64,000 bases of DNA. Origin: Pterois miles (taxonomy: Eukaryota > Chordata > Actinopteri > Perciformes > Scorpaenidae). The stretch covers positions 6,869,501-6,933,500 of the forward strand of contig CAMQGK010000463.1 in the NCBI GenBank assembly GCA_947000775.1, in the 5' to 3' direction. The notes under the pieces are model-generated. The model saw nothing but the letters and a program-made list of their open reading frames with translations. It was not told the origin of the DNA and did not search any database. This document shows, piece after piece, positions 23,241 through 37,700 of this stretch (its first letter is position 1; every line of letters begins with the position of its first letter). Position numbers and translations under genes: made by a program.

Positions 23241-25337
23241 ATCCAGAGATGTGTGACAACAACTGGAGCAAAAAGGTACTCTTATGCTGTTCAGTGAAAC
23301 ACCATCAAACAAAAGCACACACGCAAAAGTGAAATAGCCTGAATGTTGACTTTTGTTCCCCTGTGCTTTTGGATTCACTCACAAAGATAAATTTTCCCTA
23401 CATAGTTTTTGTGTTTGATCTTGCCGACTTGTTGGATACACAAATATGTGCATTATTTTAACTCAAGTGTCATGCACATATTCATGCTCTCCTGCTGCAC
23501 TGTGTACAGTCAATGCATGCATGCACATTCACTTTTTGTGTATTTGTTTATCCTAATGGCTGATACATTATTGCATTTTTACAGCAGATCTCTTACTGAT
23601 GTGCCAGAGTGATCAGTTTGTGCTCTGGTATCTTGAAGCAACCTAACAGCCGGTTCTGTTGTCATGATGCAGTGCATGCTGGGTGCCTTGAGGTGTATAT
23701 GTTCATGAAATATAAAACAAAATGTATGTGTTTGTTTGTTTGTGCATGAGAGGAGGAAGTAGAGCAGTTGGTAAGAGGAAGCTATAGGAGGAAGGGAGAG
23801 ACTTAAAACTAGTACTTTGCACTACATCTGGCTATACAGACCCCCCTTTGCTCCACTGAAGGTCTGATAGGGATCAGATTTCATAACAGCCTAATAACAC
23901 CCTCCAAGGGGTCTCAACCCTATTCTATCTCTGCAAGAGCTGCCATCATCTTTACCTCCCTGTCAACAGCCATCAACCCCTCAACTGACTGATACTGACA
24001 ATAAAACAGGAGGCAGGATCAGCGGGTTGGCATGAATATGTGCACACATGCGTGTAAGGTTGCATGTTGGTGAAAAAGGTCCAAGAGTGGGCACTCCATC
24101 CACTACTATCCAGCACCACCTCCCAGAAAGGAGCTCGCTGTGCACCTGGTAGCGATACTCTCACACACGGCGGGATAAAGACAGATCTCATGGAAGCGTG
24201 GAGAGGAATACAAAGAGGCAGCCGCACAGAAAGAAAAATGTATAATGATCCCCGTTGTCACAGGCATGACTTTTGGACAGCTCTGGTTACTTGCAATGTG
24301 CTGCAGAGGAGATGGAGAATTGTAAGCCTTGTCATGCATCATAAATGTAATACCACATGGGAATGCAGCTCTCACGCACAGGAGAGAATCGGAAATTTGT
24401 GCGCCCCATAAAGAAGAATGTATTGCCTTTTACGAGGCAGCGAAGGACATATTGTGTGGCAAGCCTCATAAACATACGCATGTTTCTCTTATGAGTTTTT
24501 CTGGAGATTTGGGGAAAGCTGCACAGAATGAGAGAGGAGGATTACGGGGCAGATAAGCATAGACACTTCTCACATTGAGATGGCTTGAGAAGAGACAAGA
24601 TGAGGAGAAGAAGTTTAAATGGAAATAGATGAGAATGAGATGATGTGATCTGGGATCTGAATGTGAATGGAAAAGGAGGTTGAAGGTGCAGGCAAAAATA
24701 ATCATGTATAGGATGTTTGTGCTGATAGATACAAGATGAGCTGCATACCATTTCGCTCACCCCTGCCCCAGAAGAGCTCTTCGGTGGCAATCTCATAGCT
24801 GCCTTTTTTCCCTCCTAATATTTGCTGCAGAGGTATCAAACAAAAAGTGGATCTTGAGAGTATAGAAGAGTTTCATCTCGCTGTCTCTAGTGGGATTGGT
24901 AAAGCAGACAGTGTCTATAGATCTTTGTGGGGGGGGTCACAGCATTCAGAAACCTCCATTTGTTGGTTCCATCATCCCCTTGGTAACAATAAAGGACAAT
25001 CGGTGTGTGTGAATCAGCTTGTGGCAAGGATCTGGACCCCTGCACCTCGGGGTGAGGACCCTATCATCATCTTTGCTTGCTGCACAGCTCTGCCAAGGGA
25101 GCGGCAAAGCTTAAGACATCATGCCCAGATTTGGCAGTGCTTACTTTCAGTATATCTGGCTTTTTCTCTGTCCTCTCCCTGTGACTTAGCAGCATCTGCA
25201 GAGAGGCTGATCAATAGATCATACCAACAAGAGGTCTTGAGGCCAATTAGGCCAGGCAAGCTGGTGTCAGGCCGCGTGTCAATACTGAGGCCTGTCTGCC
25301 CTCAGGAACAATGGATAAGGAATAAAAGCAGATAGAT

Positions 25338-25342
<5 letters not shown>
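23241..25342. other. Intergenic; longest desert frame at 24847-25335
   Basis: No gene recognised. A 162-codon plus-strand frame at 24847-25335 has no domain I know, no signal peptide and no flanking splice structure. The same interval contains AACAATAAAGGACAAT, two SOX-like words. I treat it as non-coding, possibly conserved, DNA. Confidence 0.35.

Positions 25343-25434
<92 letters not shown>
25343..25434. repeat. (TG)n microsatellite
   Basis: 46 uninterrupted TG units. Confidence 0.98.
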
Positions 25435-25436
<2 letters not shown>

Positions 25437-26047
25437 CTGAAGTTGCTGATTTACATTAAATGATCATCAGCCCATCCAAGAGAAGTTCTAGCACATCTTA
25501 AGCTCTTGACCGCTCCCGCTGTCAGGTCCGCTCCTACATACCAAATAGAGCAGAGGATTGTGGTGAAGGGCAGCCGATCAAATGTCACTGTCCTGCTTTC
25601 ATGGACAATACTTTAGCACCATCTGTTGGCGTGTTCAGTCACAACACAATTTGTTTAAAAAAGAGAAATCTCAGACTGTAATTTGACTTCACAGTTGATG
25701 TAAATGATCTTAGTGTGCAAATTTTCAACCAGCTCCTGACAGAAAGCAATTGCCATCCCCTGAACCTAACATATGACAATATTATTATAGAATTTGTTTA
25801 ATTTCCCCTCGCCTTCGGCAAAAAGAAAAAAAAAAATCATTCCAGGTCTACCCAGTTCTGAAATACAATTTATCTATGTCTGATAGCGATCTTGGTTTAA
25901 TCACGAAGGTGAATTCATTAAGTTAACTGCAAGGTTTATGTGGTGAAAGGGTGAGGTGTGGTGAGGGTTCATAGAAGGGGAGATGCAGTCCAATCAATTC
26001 AGTATTGGTTTGCAAAAGACTTCTGGCCAAGCAATAACGGAGAACCT

Positions 26048-26065
26048 CACACACACACATACAGA

Positions 26066-26114
<49 letters not shown>

Positions 26115-26128
26115 ACACATACACACAC
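26048..26128. repeat. Interrupted (CA)n microsatellite
   Basis: CA units broken by TACAGACGCG near the left end and by ATACACA near the right. Confidence 0.95.
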
Positions 26129-26440
26129 GCTTTCTCTAGCTGACAATCAAGTTAATTAAAGTAGTTGAACAATCAGGTACTCTGAGTAAAGGCAGAATTA
26201 GTCACCCTCAGGCCAAGCACTTTAAATCTTAATCAGACCCACACTAATTAAACTTCATTTCAGCAATATAGCTGAAAATTTGTGTATTTTGCTCCCTGAT
26301 GCTTGTATGTGAGGTTGTATACAGTGCCTGTGCTCCATGTATATTTTAGTTTACTTGTATCACAAGTGCTCAGCCCACATTGACAAAGATACTGTTGCAG
26401 TGGTGGAAAAAATTTGCCTGACAAGAGCACATTACATTAC

Positions 26441-27177
26441 TAGGGCTGTCAAAAATAAAGTTAAAGTTAAAGTGTTAATGCAAATTTGTTTTAACACCAC
26501 TAATTTCTTAAATGCATTATAGCAACTTGTAATGTAAGGTTGTAGCGGATTCAGTTTTAAACCTAAAATAAAGATACTGAAAACCTAAGGAATCCATCGG
26601 TACCAACCATGTCATACTAGTTTGTCAGGAAGGAGGCTAAATAGCGCTCCCTACTTATGCTAAATTTTGGTGGGGAAAAACTGGCATGGCCATTTTCAAA
26701 CAGGTTCCTTGACCTCAGACCTCAACATACTGTATGTGAATGCAAATGGGTTCTATCAGTACCCACAAGTCTCCCCCTTACAGACATGCCCACTTTATGA
26801 TAATCACATGCAGCTTGGGGCTATGGGGTTATAGTGAAGTCAGCACACTGACACACTGACAACTGTTGTTACCTTTTGGGCTGCTGTTTGCCATGTAATG
26901 ATTTGAACATATTTTTTATGTTAAATGCAGTACCTGTGTAGGTTTCTGGACAATATATGTCATTGTTTTGTGGGTTAATTTATTTCCAATAATAAATATA
27001 TATAAACTTTTGCATAAAGCAGCATATTTACCCACTCACATGTTGATAATAGGATTAAATACTTGACAAATCTTCCTTTAAGATACATTTTGAGCAGCTA
27101 AAAAAATTAACCCTGATTAACTATGGACAATCAAGAGAGTATCGTGATTAAATACTTTAATCAATTTAAAGCCCTAC
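26441..27177. mobile_element. hAT-like element with AGGGCT termini, copy 1
   Basis: It starts TAGGGCTGTCAA and ends AAAGCCCTA, an inverted repeat. The body matches 47063-47723 in order: GCTAAATTTTGG, AAACTGGCATGGCCATTTTC or a variant, AGCACACTGACAC, TAAATGCAGTACC, TCTGGACAATAT, TTAAATACTTGACAAATC. No transposase. Confidence 0.75.
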
Positions 27178-28599
27178 TTTTTACATAGCCTATTTCTGTA
27201 TACTTCTGTGTGAATTAAATACTTGACAAATTGAGTATTTTCTCATTTAATTAAGACCTTGAAAAATGAGCATTTTTAATTTTACAGTTTCAAGTGAAAT
27301 TACAGAGAAAAAAATGAATAAATATTTCCAGCTGTACTCTGACTATGTATACATGCATGCACACATACAGTATACAGGGTAATCAGATTGAGACAATAGT
27401 TGGATTTAACAGTTTGATCAAATTTTCTGGGACGTGTGTGCTTGTTATGATCGATTTAAACTGTGTAATTGTGCATCACGATATCTCGATATATGATTTC
27501 ATCACGATATGATTCCACTGAAAGATGATAAATTATCATATTGAATTAACGCCCAGCCCAACATGTAACATGACAAGCTCAAGGAATAAAATCTGTCACA
27601 AAAAAGGTTCCCTGCCTGTCTCGATGGCTAACAATTATGTTTCTGTATGTAACTGTGTGCACAGAGTTCTGTGGTAGTATGCATCTAGTATATGCTTACA
27701 CCAGTACACTGTATGCTTTTATAAAGGTATTTTTAGATGCAATAGGAGTCCCAAGTCAAAATCTGTTAACAAAAGACAGGCTTAAAGCAACATCTTTTCA
27801 TTTTCAACCATGACCTGTGTACATGTTTTAAATGTAACACTGGGAATGTACGTAGTAAACAATGCCAACTTAACATAATTTACTTCAAAATTTATTTGTA
27901 GTGGCTCTTGAAGGAGTTATATTGAGGTATACTGCGACACCAGATGGTAAAAGTAGGCTAATGCAAAAAAAAAAACAAAAAAAAAAGTAAATATGCCAAG
28001 GGAAATTAGGCTTCTAGCTTGTTAGTCAAAGCTTGACTAACCAGTTATGTCAACAAATCCTGCTCTGGGCAAAAACAGCTTTTGGTGCTGCTGCTTTGGC
28101 ATCTTAGCTGCTATGCATGTCAGTTCAGGCCAGGAAGAGCAATCCAGCCATTCCCAACCTGAGGGCCTCCAAACTAGGAATCCAGCTCATGCATCATGCA
28201 GACCCAAGGCTACGGCATGAAATTCACTCATTTGTTCCATTTTTCCATGGACTGAAAAAAGTTGGACGGAGAATGCCATACGCTATGGCAGGATTGGGGA
28301 TTTTTCTACCTCGTAATGCTTTCAGGAACTACCCACTTCACTCAGATTCTATGAATAGAGAGGAGATTGGGAGTAGCAGGAGCGGTATGGTGTAACGGAT
28401 TGGAAAAGGAGAATGGAGGAAATGTAACAGCTTCATCTCTCAGACAAAAATTTCATCTTGCTTGTGACCTCACTTCCTAGAAAGAGAAATTTCCTGTTGT
28501 TACCAGGTGCCTTTTTTTTCCCTCTCGTATCAGTGTCGTAAAGTTTTACAGCATTGAAGTTCTCGGAGGTGTAAGGTTCACCAAACCTTAGCTGCATGA
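27178..28599. other. Intergenic, upstream of the nkpd1-like gene
   Basis: AT-rich DNA. A fragment at 27465-27560 with ATTGTGCATCACGATA resembles one end of another fish DNA element. No coding exon seen. Confidence 0.45.
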
Positions 28600-28676
28600 T
28601 CCTTTGTGTTTTCTGGATACATTAAAAGTAGCAATGAGTCAATAAGGATCAGAACTGACATTTGGATCTCAACCAG
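28600..28676 (+). other. Possible 5' UTR exon of the nkpd1-like gene
   Basis: A strong donor AACCAG|GTAAGC ends at 28676. A matching acceptor, a pyrimidine tract ending in CGCAG at 29469, precedes the ATG exon. The left edge and the transcription start are unknown, and the start coordinate given is arbitrary. Confidence 0.35.
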
Positions 28677-29356
28677 GTAAGCTTGTTTTATCAGTATAAC
28701 ACACCAGCCATTATCTTATGGGTGCTTAGAGCATCGTTACAGTTTTATGGTTTATGATAATGTCCTATTCTTTTGTGCACACCGTTTAAAGGTTGTACCA
28801 TCAAAGTCAAACTTTATCAAAACTAAAAGTCTGTCTGTTATTCTGCATTTGTTTCGTTCTGTCAGACTCATTAGGCGTGTGCAGGCAGGAACATAAAGAG
28901 AAATATGTTGCCTGCAGGGGAAGGGACTAAGTAATGCAAGGTAATCATTGACACAGCAAAACTGTTGACATTCCTATGCACATAAAAACAGAGCAGCCTG
29001 CACTCTGGGAGGGTGCATACCCACGCATGAATGTCAGGATATCATCTTGAAACAATTCGCTTAAATGCCCGTCAGTCAACACTAAGAAAAAGAAGGAAAA
29101 AAGCTGTGAGTTGTGAATTTCTATTTTTTGCCATGTAAGCGTTCATTCTACACTTGGTGCTGCTTTGCATTTCGCTGTAGAGGTGTCTAGCACATGAACA
29201 AACAAACCAAATCCTCAAGTTAAACTACTCAATCAAAACTGCAATTGTCCAAATTGGTGGGATTTTGCATTGGAGCCCCCCTCGCTGGCGGCTGAGAGCA
29301 CTATCGTCTGCTCAGGCTCGATATACAGCGAGGAGGGACCTATAGGCAACACGGAA

Positions 29357-29358
<2 letters not shown>

Positions 29359-29416
<58 letters not shown>
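29359..29416. repeat. (CA)n microsatellite
   Basis: About 29 CA units, roughly 50 bp upstream of the acceptor of the ATG-containing exon of the nkpd1-like gene. Confidence 0.97.
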
Positions 29417-29420
<4 letters not shown>

Positions 29421-29517
29421 AACCTCTACTGCCTGCACTGAGTTCCCTGCTGTTTCTCATTCTTCGCAGGTCAAAGGGGTTTTCTGTGAAAACTGCACAT
29501 CCCACCACGCAGCCGTC

Positions 29518-29536
29518 ATGTCTAGGCCAACAAAAG
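29518..29536 (+). CDS. nkpd1-like: nkpd1-like coding exon 1
   Basis: ATG plus 16 bases (M-S-R-P-T-K and the first base of D), ending in the donor AAAAG|GTGAGT. Confidence 0.85.
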
Positions 29537-31669
29537 GTGAGTTATTCGCAGGTGGCTCAGCTCTCGCCCCTCCTGCTCAGAAGGGCTCCATTTTCTCTTT
29601 CAGTTTCACTTTTAATGAATATTATCATGAGTGTCTGAATCAGGGTTCAAACAGTGTCTCCAGCCTCTGTTCTCCGTTCCTTTGCTCTGAGTGAATTAGA
29701 AATATTATCGTCAGGTAACGTCCATTTCTAAAGTAAGAAACCTTCATAGTTAAAAGTTTAATTTAACCTCCATTATGGCTTATACACCATATACTGTAAC
29801 ACATGACATATATTCAATAAGAAGTGGCTTCTCTATTCCTGTTCAAGTTTATTTTTACTTCCTGTTCTCAACCAGTCTAGGCTGTGAACATTCTCCTGCA
29901 ATTAGCTCATCTTAAATGAACAAGTATCTACATGTGCTGTCATTTCGGTTTAGTTCAGCATTATTAAGCTGAAATATGGAAAACCTGTTTACTGTCAGCA
30001 ATGATTAGTTCTTTAAGCATGTCTATGGGAGATCCAGTGCTTTAAACGTGAGCAATTAGCAGTTAGTGATTAGGTGTGTTAAATAACCCTTAAACTTAGG
30101 GATCCTTGTACTGTAAATGTTTGTGCTCATAGAAGACTGTTGAAGTATCAGCTAAGTGTATTTGAACACAAAATGTAATGTAAAATGAGCCATTTTTATT
30201 CGAAATCTCCTTTCAGATGATATTTATGCGTATGCACTGTCCAAAACCCTGACAAAAGTTTCATCACCTGCAACTGTGGGGCTCTACTCTTCCTGTGAGA
30301 ATCGCCTTAACATGATCCTCGGAAAAATGGAAGGTATGGAAACACGCTGTCCCACAGTTTATCGTCTCTTTTGTCTGCTGGATGACGCTTGTTTTAATCA
30401 GACACTTAAAGCCCAGTGTTCACTCCACAATGTTCCCTGTAAACCAGTGATTCTCACAGTGGTGTCAGAGGGGTCCACCAAATAATTTGCTTTAAATTTT
30501 AAAATTGCACCATAGCATTATGAAATGCATATCTACAGATGGGGACTGTTTGCACCAATAAAACAAGCTTGTGTGTGTTAGTCCCACTCACGTTAACTTT
30601 GGGCCAACAGAAACTCTGACTTGATTGTGACACATCACGTCAATCTGTCATGAATCACTCAATTTAATGCAAATATTCCAATCAAATTTACTGAAGTAAT
30701 ATGCTTTGCTATGATATGTTATTCTGTTACGATTTATTCAGAGCTGTCTGCCAATGATTTGAATAAGATAATTGTTTTAAAGTTGAAGCACTTACTGACA
30801 GTCTGCAATAAACTGGTAATTTTAAATGTCTGGATTCATTATGACCTTGGTTAACATTAACATAATATCATTCAATCTGAAACGTGTTTCTGTTCATTAC
30901 TGAACGGTCAGAAGTATTTATTAAAAAGATTTATAATACAAATAGTTAAAATGGCTAGGAGTACAGATGATAGTAATCATATGCTTAGAACTGTCAATTA
31001 TGATGAGGCTAATTGTTATGATTATGAGGGTGTCTTTGGAAAAATGTTCAACCCTGTAGGGGGTCACTGGCTTCAAAAAAATAAAAAATAAATAAATAAA
31101 TATTGAGAACCCCTGCTGTAAACAAGACTGGAGTGTCGGAAAGAAGGTGGACTGTAGAAACTGCACATGCTAATAAAAATGCTATGGAAGCATAATATCA
31201 TTATACGACATAGTGAAGATAATGTTTAATTCTTGCACTGACGTATCCACTGCAGTCAGAAAATCACTGAGCTCTTTCTTGGCATATGAATGAGCTGTGC
31301 TCCACCTCAGAGCTGGCTCACACATTAATGACTCAACTGACTGATTGAGAAGTAGATGCTGTATTTCTGCTCCGCAGGCCTCGAGGGAATCTCTGTGTCC
31401 TTAAGTACACATAATTCTCCTAAACACTCTGCACAGCATTCAGAAGGTATTACAACCCCTTTATTTTTTCACATTTTGTCATGTTGCAGCATTATGCTAA
31501 AATCATTTCATTTATGAAATCACAAGTTGAGCATAAGGCCACAACAAATCATAAAGTGAAGGGGTTTGAATACTTCCTGAATGTTCTGTATATCCCAGCT
31601 CAATCACAGCACACAACTTATATATTTCCCTCAACACATTTATGTCACATGGGATGTGTAGTAAATCAT

Positions 31670-31702
<33 letters not shown>

Positions 31703-34700
31703 ACAAATGGTTGCCTTGAAAAGACAATGTGCTCCTTTCAGAGGGTGCACACTGGCAAAACAATCCCACTCCGTATCGACTGTAACTGAGCAAATCTTAC
31801 AGCATCAAATTACAATTAACACCAATGTCTGCAAAATTATAATCATATTTTCACCTCACACATGATGGATGAACAGGTGCCACATTGAATATTATAGATA
31901 AGCACATTCTTGAACAAGAAACACACATATGAAAAAACGCATAATAGGTGACATCAGGATTCTACAAATGAGTAGTCACCTTGCACAGGATATATGTGAA
32001 GAAAATACAGGTCTCCATTTTATATAAAAGTGACATTGAACAGACTGAATGGAGCGGCTGAGTACTCCAATAGAAAAGATAAGTTTAAGGTTGTTGGTCT
32101 TTGTGATGCCCAAAAGGTACTGCAGGGTTGTCATGATGATTTTTTATTTTTCTTTAACCTTGGCAGACAGTATTGCAGAAGTTCGACCAGGCGTTCACAT
32201 ATCGATATCTATACTATCATAAAGCTCTGAAATGTTGCAATATTATTCACTGACTCTCCATATGAATTTTTATTGTGCTTCTTGCCTTGACCTGGACAAT
32301 CGAAAAAGCACAACCTTTGCATATGAAGTAAGTATCTATTGCTGCAGAAAAGTCAGGCTGGAACAGGTTTTAGATTTGGTACCATGGCTAAGGCCTTTTA
32401 TCAGTGTGAGAGCCAAATAAGTAAAATTCACCATCTTATTGATAATATTAACATAACGTTCTAAATGTATTATCATCTTTATGTCCGAGCCAATTACCCA
32501 ACATGTTTTACTTGTCTTGATGTCTCTCTGCCTTGATTTATAGGTATATCCTACATGTAGTCTACCCCAACCAGCTAATTAATTTATCCTAAATGTAAAT
32601 ATTTGCAATGTTTTGTGTCTCTTCAGTGTACATGAAGCAGGAAGCTGTAAGGATTGAGCAGGTATACAAAGGAAGACACAGGCCTCGCTCAGTTACGCCT
32701 TCATTTAGTTGCTTCCTGGCACTTGTTGGCCGGATGCTCTTCTACAGGCCTATCTGGACCAAGGAGAACCAGCAGCACCACAACATCAGGTTCATTCATG
32801 TACATTTCAGTGCCTGGCATTTTGCAGGCAGCGACCTTCTTTGGGCCGGGATAGCCATACGGCTGTTTCAGGCCATGCAGCTGAACTTTGGGAAATTACA
32901 GATAGCACTCTACCGTGTGGCTCAATATGATGAAGAAGACGAAGTCAAGAGGAAGGTTTGTGAACTAACTTCTCTCAGTCATAAGCAAAGAGTCTGCAGA
33001 CATGCTTGCGCTTTGAGCTAAATGCGTGTTAACATGCTCGCAATGACAATGTTAACATGCTGGTGTGTTTCTCCAAAGTCACGTCACTGTCATTCATTGT
33101 AGCCTGTTACAGAAATTTTACTCCAGTACAAGTGAAATTATTTGTGTAGAAATGCCATTAGATGAAAGTAAGAAGGAGGTCCGTTACAATGTAGCCTACA
33201 TAATTAAAAGTGAAGGGGGTTTGCAGGAAGGGTTAAGACAAATATGTATATGATGATGTTATATGACAGACCTATTAAAGTTTAGTCAACAAAAAGTGTC
33301 AGCACACAGCACACACATCTAACCCTCACCACACAACAAAAGCCTCTCTGTCCAAACCTACTAGAATATTAATTCCTTTAAAGTTCACTTTGCAGCCTGC
33401 AGCAACTGAAACATCATCATTTACCAGCGGAAAACAGGACTAAACGCACATAGTTAGACCACATTAACATAAACATGGCCGACAATAAATAAACAGAGCT
33501 ATACCACCGCGGCGGGTGCAACAGGTAACACATCACATCAAGACAACACAGACGCATAAACAAACAAAAAACTATACAGCAGCTGCAGCCACAAACATAT
33601 TAACATGAAGACAGAGCTGCGCAGTTTGAACACATCAGTGCTGATGACTTGTTGTTCTTACCTGTCTGAAGACCGAGTCCTCCACAGTCTGCTCCAGGTT
33701 CAACTTCTGCTCCTTCATTCTCATAGCGTCTTAGATCCAGTCCACTCAGTCCCTCTGTCCCACTAAAACCAGTCCCTCTGTCCCACTAAATCCAGTCCCA
33801 GTCCCTCTGTCCCACTAAAACCAGTCCCTCTGTCCCACTGCGCCCCTCAAACGTTTCAAAGCATCAGGCGCTAAATGAGACACTGTGACGGAGATTTATC
33901 CTGTTGCTAAAACCACAGAAAGGCCTCAGACGCCTCACTGAAACTAAAATCTCCTCTGTGGACTCAGACTGAAGGCGTCCAGTTTAGCATAGCCACACCC
34001 AGCATTCACTAAGAAAAAAAAAATCAATAAACTTTATTTTAAATTTGTAAACAATACAAGAACAATTAAATCAACACGTAACATAAAGGGATAAATAAAA
34101 ACAAGCAAACATAAAAATAATTGAATAAATAAATAGCAACATAAAACACAAACATGCCAGGGGTTAATATAAATTAAAAGAATAGAAATTCAAGTAAAAG
34201 CATTAAAATGGGAGCACAGATTCACTGTTTTACTTGCCATTTTGATTTTTGCAGAAGATATTGTCTTAATGTGTAGTTCCATTTCTTTCTTAAAAACATT
34301 AAAATCAGTTTTAACAAGTTTAATTTATTAATTTGCATTTATCAGTGTAAAACTTTGCAGCAATGATGAGACTGAATAGAAAAATTTTCTTTTATATATT
34401 GTGTTGAACCTTAAAAAGAAAAAAAAAAACATTTTTTCCAGTAGAAGTTCAAAATCACAGATATTATTTTCTTTCTTTCTAATGTCTTGCCACAGTTTAG
34501 GGGTGTGTGTCTGTTTCCAGAACAGATGGACTATAGTTTCAGTATGGGAATCACACAAGGCACAGCTTAAATCAATATTATTTTTGAATTTAGATGAATG
34601 ATTTTAAATGATCTTATTTACCAAAATGAGTCCAAACTTTTTTCCAACATACTGTAAATTGTTTCCACAACTATTCCAAAAATAAAAAGGGAAACAGAAA

Positions 34701-37700
34701 CAATATTATATTGAAATATAACCACTTGATGTTAAATCATGGGTGTGTTTGATTTGGGTCACATCACATGATCGCCGGATGTTACACCGGTGTTTAGAAG
34801 AAGAAGAAGAAGAAGATAGTCCTTTATTAGTCCCACTTGGGGAAATTCAATTTTTTCACTCTGTTGTTAACTTATATACAGTACATGCAGACCCGAACAC
34901 ACACATGCACAAACATGCAACAATGGAGAGATGTCAGAGTGATGGGGCTGCTCCTGACAAGCGCCCCGAGCAGTTGGGGGTTTGGTGCCTTGCTCAGGGG
35001 CACCTCGGCAGTGCCCAAGAGGTAAACTGGCACCTCTCCAGCTACCAGTTCTCACTCAGTTCTTGGTCCATGTCGGGACTTGAACCGGTGACCCTCCGGT
35101 TCCCAAGCCAACTCCCTACAGACTGAGCTACTGCCGCCCCCATGCATTTAAAGGTAGATGCAACATTTGTCACCTGTAGAATAAAGCTAACCTTCATCTT
35201 CGCACAGGGTTTATCAGGGCTGTTTGTTTTAACAGATGCTTCTCAAGATGAAGCAAAGTAGCCTATGAAAAAAAATGAAAGTAGCCTAAAATTACTGATA
35301 TAAAGGAATAAAATAAAAGTACATCTATACAAAAAGACGACTTTGTTACAGTAACAACAGCTGGCCTAACTGTAATTTGTTACTTCCACCCCTGATGATA
35401 TGTATTTAGGAGGAAGTGAAATTTTGATCTGATGATGGTACTAGATGAAAATTCATGGGTCCTCCAAAGTTATGACATTTATCCGGAGTGGATCTTGTAC
35501 AGTATGTACCACATGTCACAGAAAACATGTGTGGAAATATTTCACTCAGAACCAAAAATGAAAACCTCACGGTGGCATTATAGATGAAAACCCTTAGAAA
35601 AAAGAAGTATACTTTAAGTTTATTTTATGATGTAAACTTAAGTATAGTTCAAGTATAATCCCAAGTATAATTTCTTTTATAAGTATACTAATATCAGTGT
35701 ACTAGTAGTACCACTTCAATACTTCTTTGGAAAAATTGGCCCACTTTTTAATTTATAAAACTTGTAAGTATACTATAAATGTAGAGTAGTAAACTAGAAC
35801 AGCAACTACACCCAACTTGTATTTTGTACCACTACTAACTATAATATGAACTATATTAGAAGTGAACTTTTAAGTATACAGTTAGTTTACTAGTTATATA
35901 CTTGTAATCTACTTTTTAGTTGATGATACTGTCAGTAAACTATTAGTTTGGGATTTTTACTGTAAGTTTTCTTTAAGTTAACTTATAGAATTTAGCAAAA
36001 TATATTTACACTATTCTGTATACTTGTTGGTATAAGCCAGGTATACTTTAGTATAATTTTGAAGTATAAGTTCATCCCTGATAAGTACATAAAAAGTAAT
36101 CTGAAAATATACTTTCTTATATTAAGTTTTAAAAAAAGTATGCTAATAGCATATTTAAATAAACTTATTTTTTGTAAGGAAAGTCAGGGGACTCTCAGTG
36201 GCGTCTAACTTTCTCATTGTTGTTCTGTTTTGTTCTGTTTCTATGAATAAATCCAGAGATTGGAGGACAGTCTCAACCATTGGAGGTCCAAAAAGGTTTG
36301 CTGCTGCCCTCTGTGGTTTCTCGTTCTGTTCATTCTTATGGTTCCAGTCATCATCCTGGTGTTCATATTGGCTTTCGGCCTTCCCAACCCTGAGGTTCCA
36401 CCAGGCGGGGCGGTGAATGGAACAACCAGCCAGGTGGGTGTGCTGGAGGGCCTGGTCATTGCTGCTATAGGAGTCCCTGCAGCCAGCGCACTAAGGTTTG
36501 CCTTCATGATGGGTAAGAACCTCCTTTTCAACCCGGATCTGAACATCAAGAGGGGGATGGACAATGAGCGGGTCAGCAGCCAGCTGGGCTTCATGAACGA
36601 AGTGAGGAAGGAAATGTGGTTTCTGTCTCAGTTCATCCAGTTCATGGAGGTGTTTGAGAGGAGGAGGATACGAGTGGTACTGAGGGTCATCAATCTGGAC
36701 CGCTGCTCCCCCAAGAAGATTGTTGCAGTTCTGGATGCCATCAACATTCTGCTTTCAAATGAGGAGAGTTCGTATATTTCCATTCTGGCTGTCAACCCAG
36801 ATGTTCTTGTACAGAAAGTGAACTTTGCAGACGGCTGCTTCAGCAAAGAAGACCGAGCGTATGCACTGTTGAACCGCATCGTGACTCTGGCCTTTACTGT
36901 CCTACCGCTGTGTGATGATTCAAAGCGCAGTTTATTTTACAGCCTCACTGGCAATCCAAAACCTCCCAAGGACATACACACGAGCGAAGATAAACGTAGA
37001 ACTGAGGTCGTCAAGAAGACCTCTTCCTCAGATTTATTTTCTGTGGAGATTGCATTTGAAACGGATGAGTCCTATCCACTGATGGATAAAACTACAGCAG
37101 CACTGGATGTGAATGAGGAGGAAGTAGAGACGCTGGTGAGGAGCATCCTCACCAGCAATGAAAGGAATCTTAATGAGTACATGTTTGATGATGCCATGTC
37201 TATGAGGAGGGTGATCAATTCCATTCGAGTGACTGTGATAATCATGAAGGCCTTGAAGAGAAAGCTTCCTCAATCAGAATACGTCGCAGCGTGGGTGGTC
37301 CTGGCCAATCAGTGGCCCTGCCGCCTCAGCTGGATCATCCAGTGTGTGGAAGACGCTCAGCAGAGAGCAGATATTGATCATAACAATGTTGACAACGCTG
37401 ATGATTCAAAAACCTTGTGGCAAGTCTTCAGCAGGTCAAGGGCAGAGCTGTATGTGATGAGTGCACAGATTGAAGACCTCCTCGAGCAGGATGGCGATCC
37501 TGAGATGTTTGAAAGATTTCTCAAGGTAGATTTCCAATTCACCGTGAAGGACTTGAAGACATTTGAAGAGGCGACGGTGAACCTGGATCATTCGATCAGG
37601 AAGGAGCTGGCTCACATCAGAGGGACATCCAGACTGAAGGATTCTGGTTGGATGAGGAATCTAGCTCCTCTGCCAATCACAACTATCATCAAGATGGACA

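Noticed and set aside
24847..25335. 162-codon plus-strand open frame as a protein gene
   Set aside because: No recognisable domain, no plausible exon neighbours and unremarkable composition. Kept only as a non-coding candidate.
33739..33840. Possible CRISPR-like array
   Set aside because: Units are directly adjacent with no spacers, in a eukaryotic intron. It is a minisatellite.
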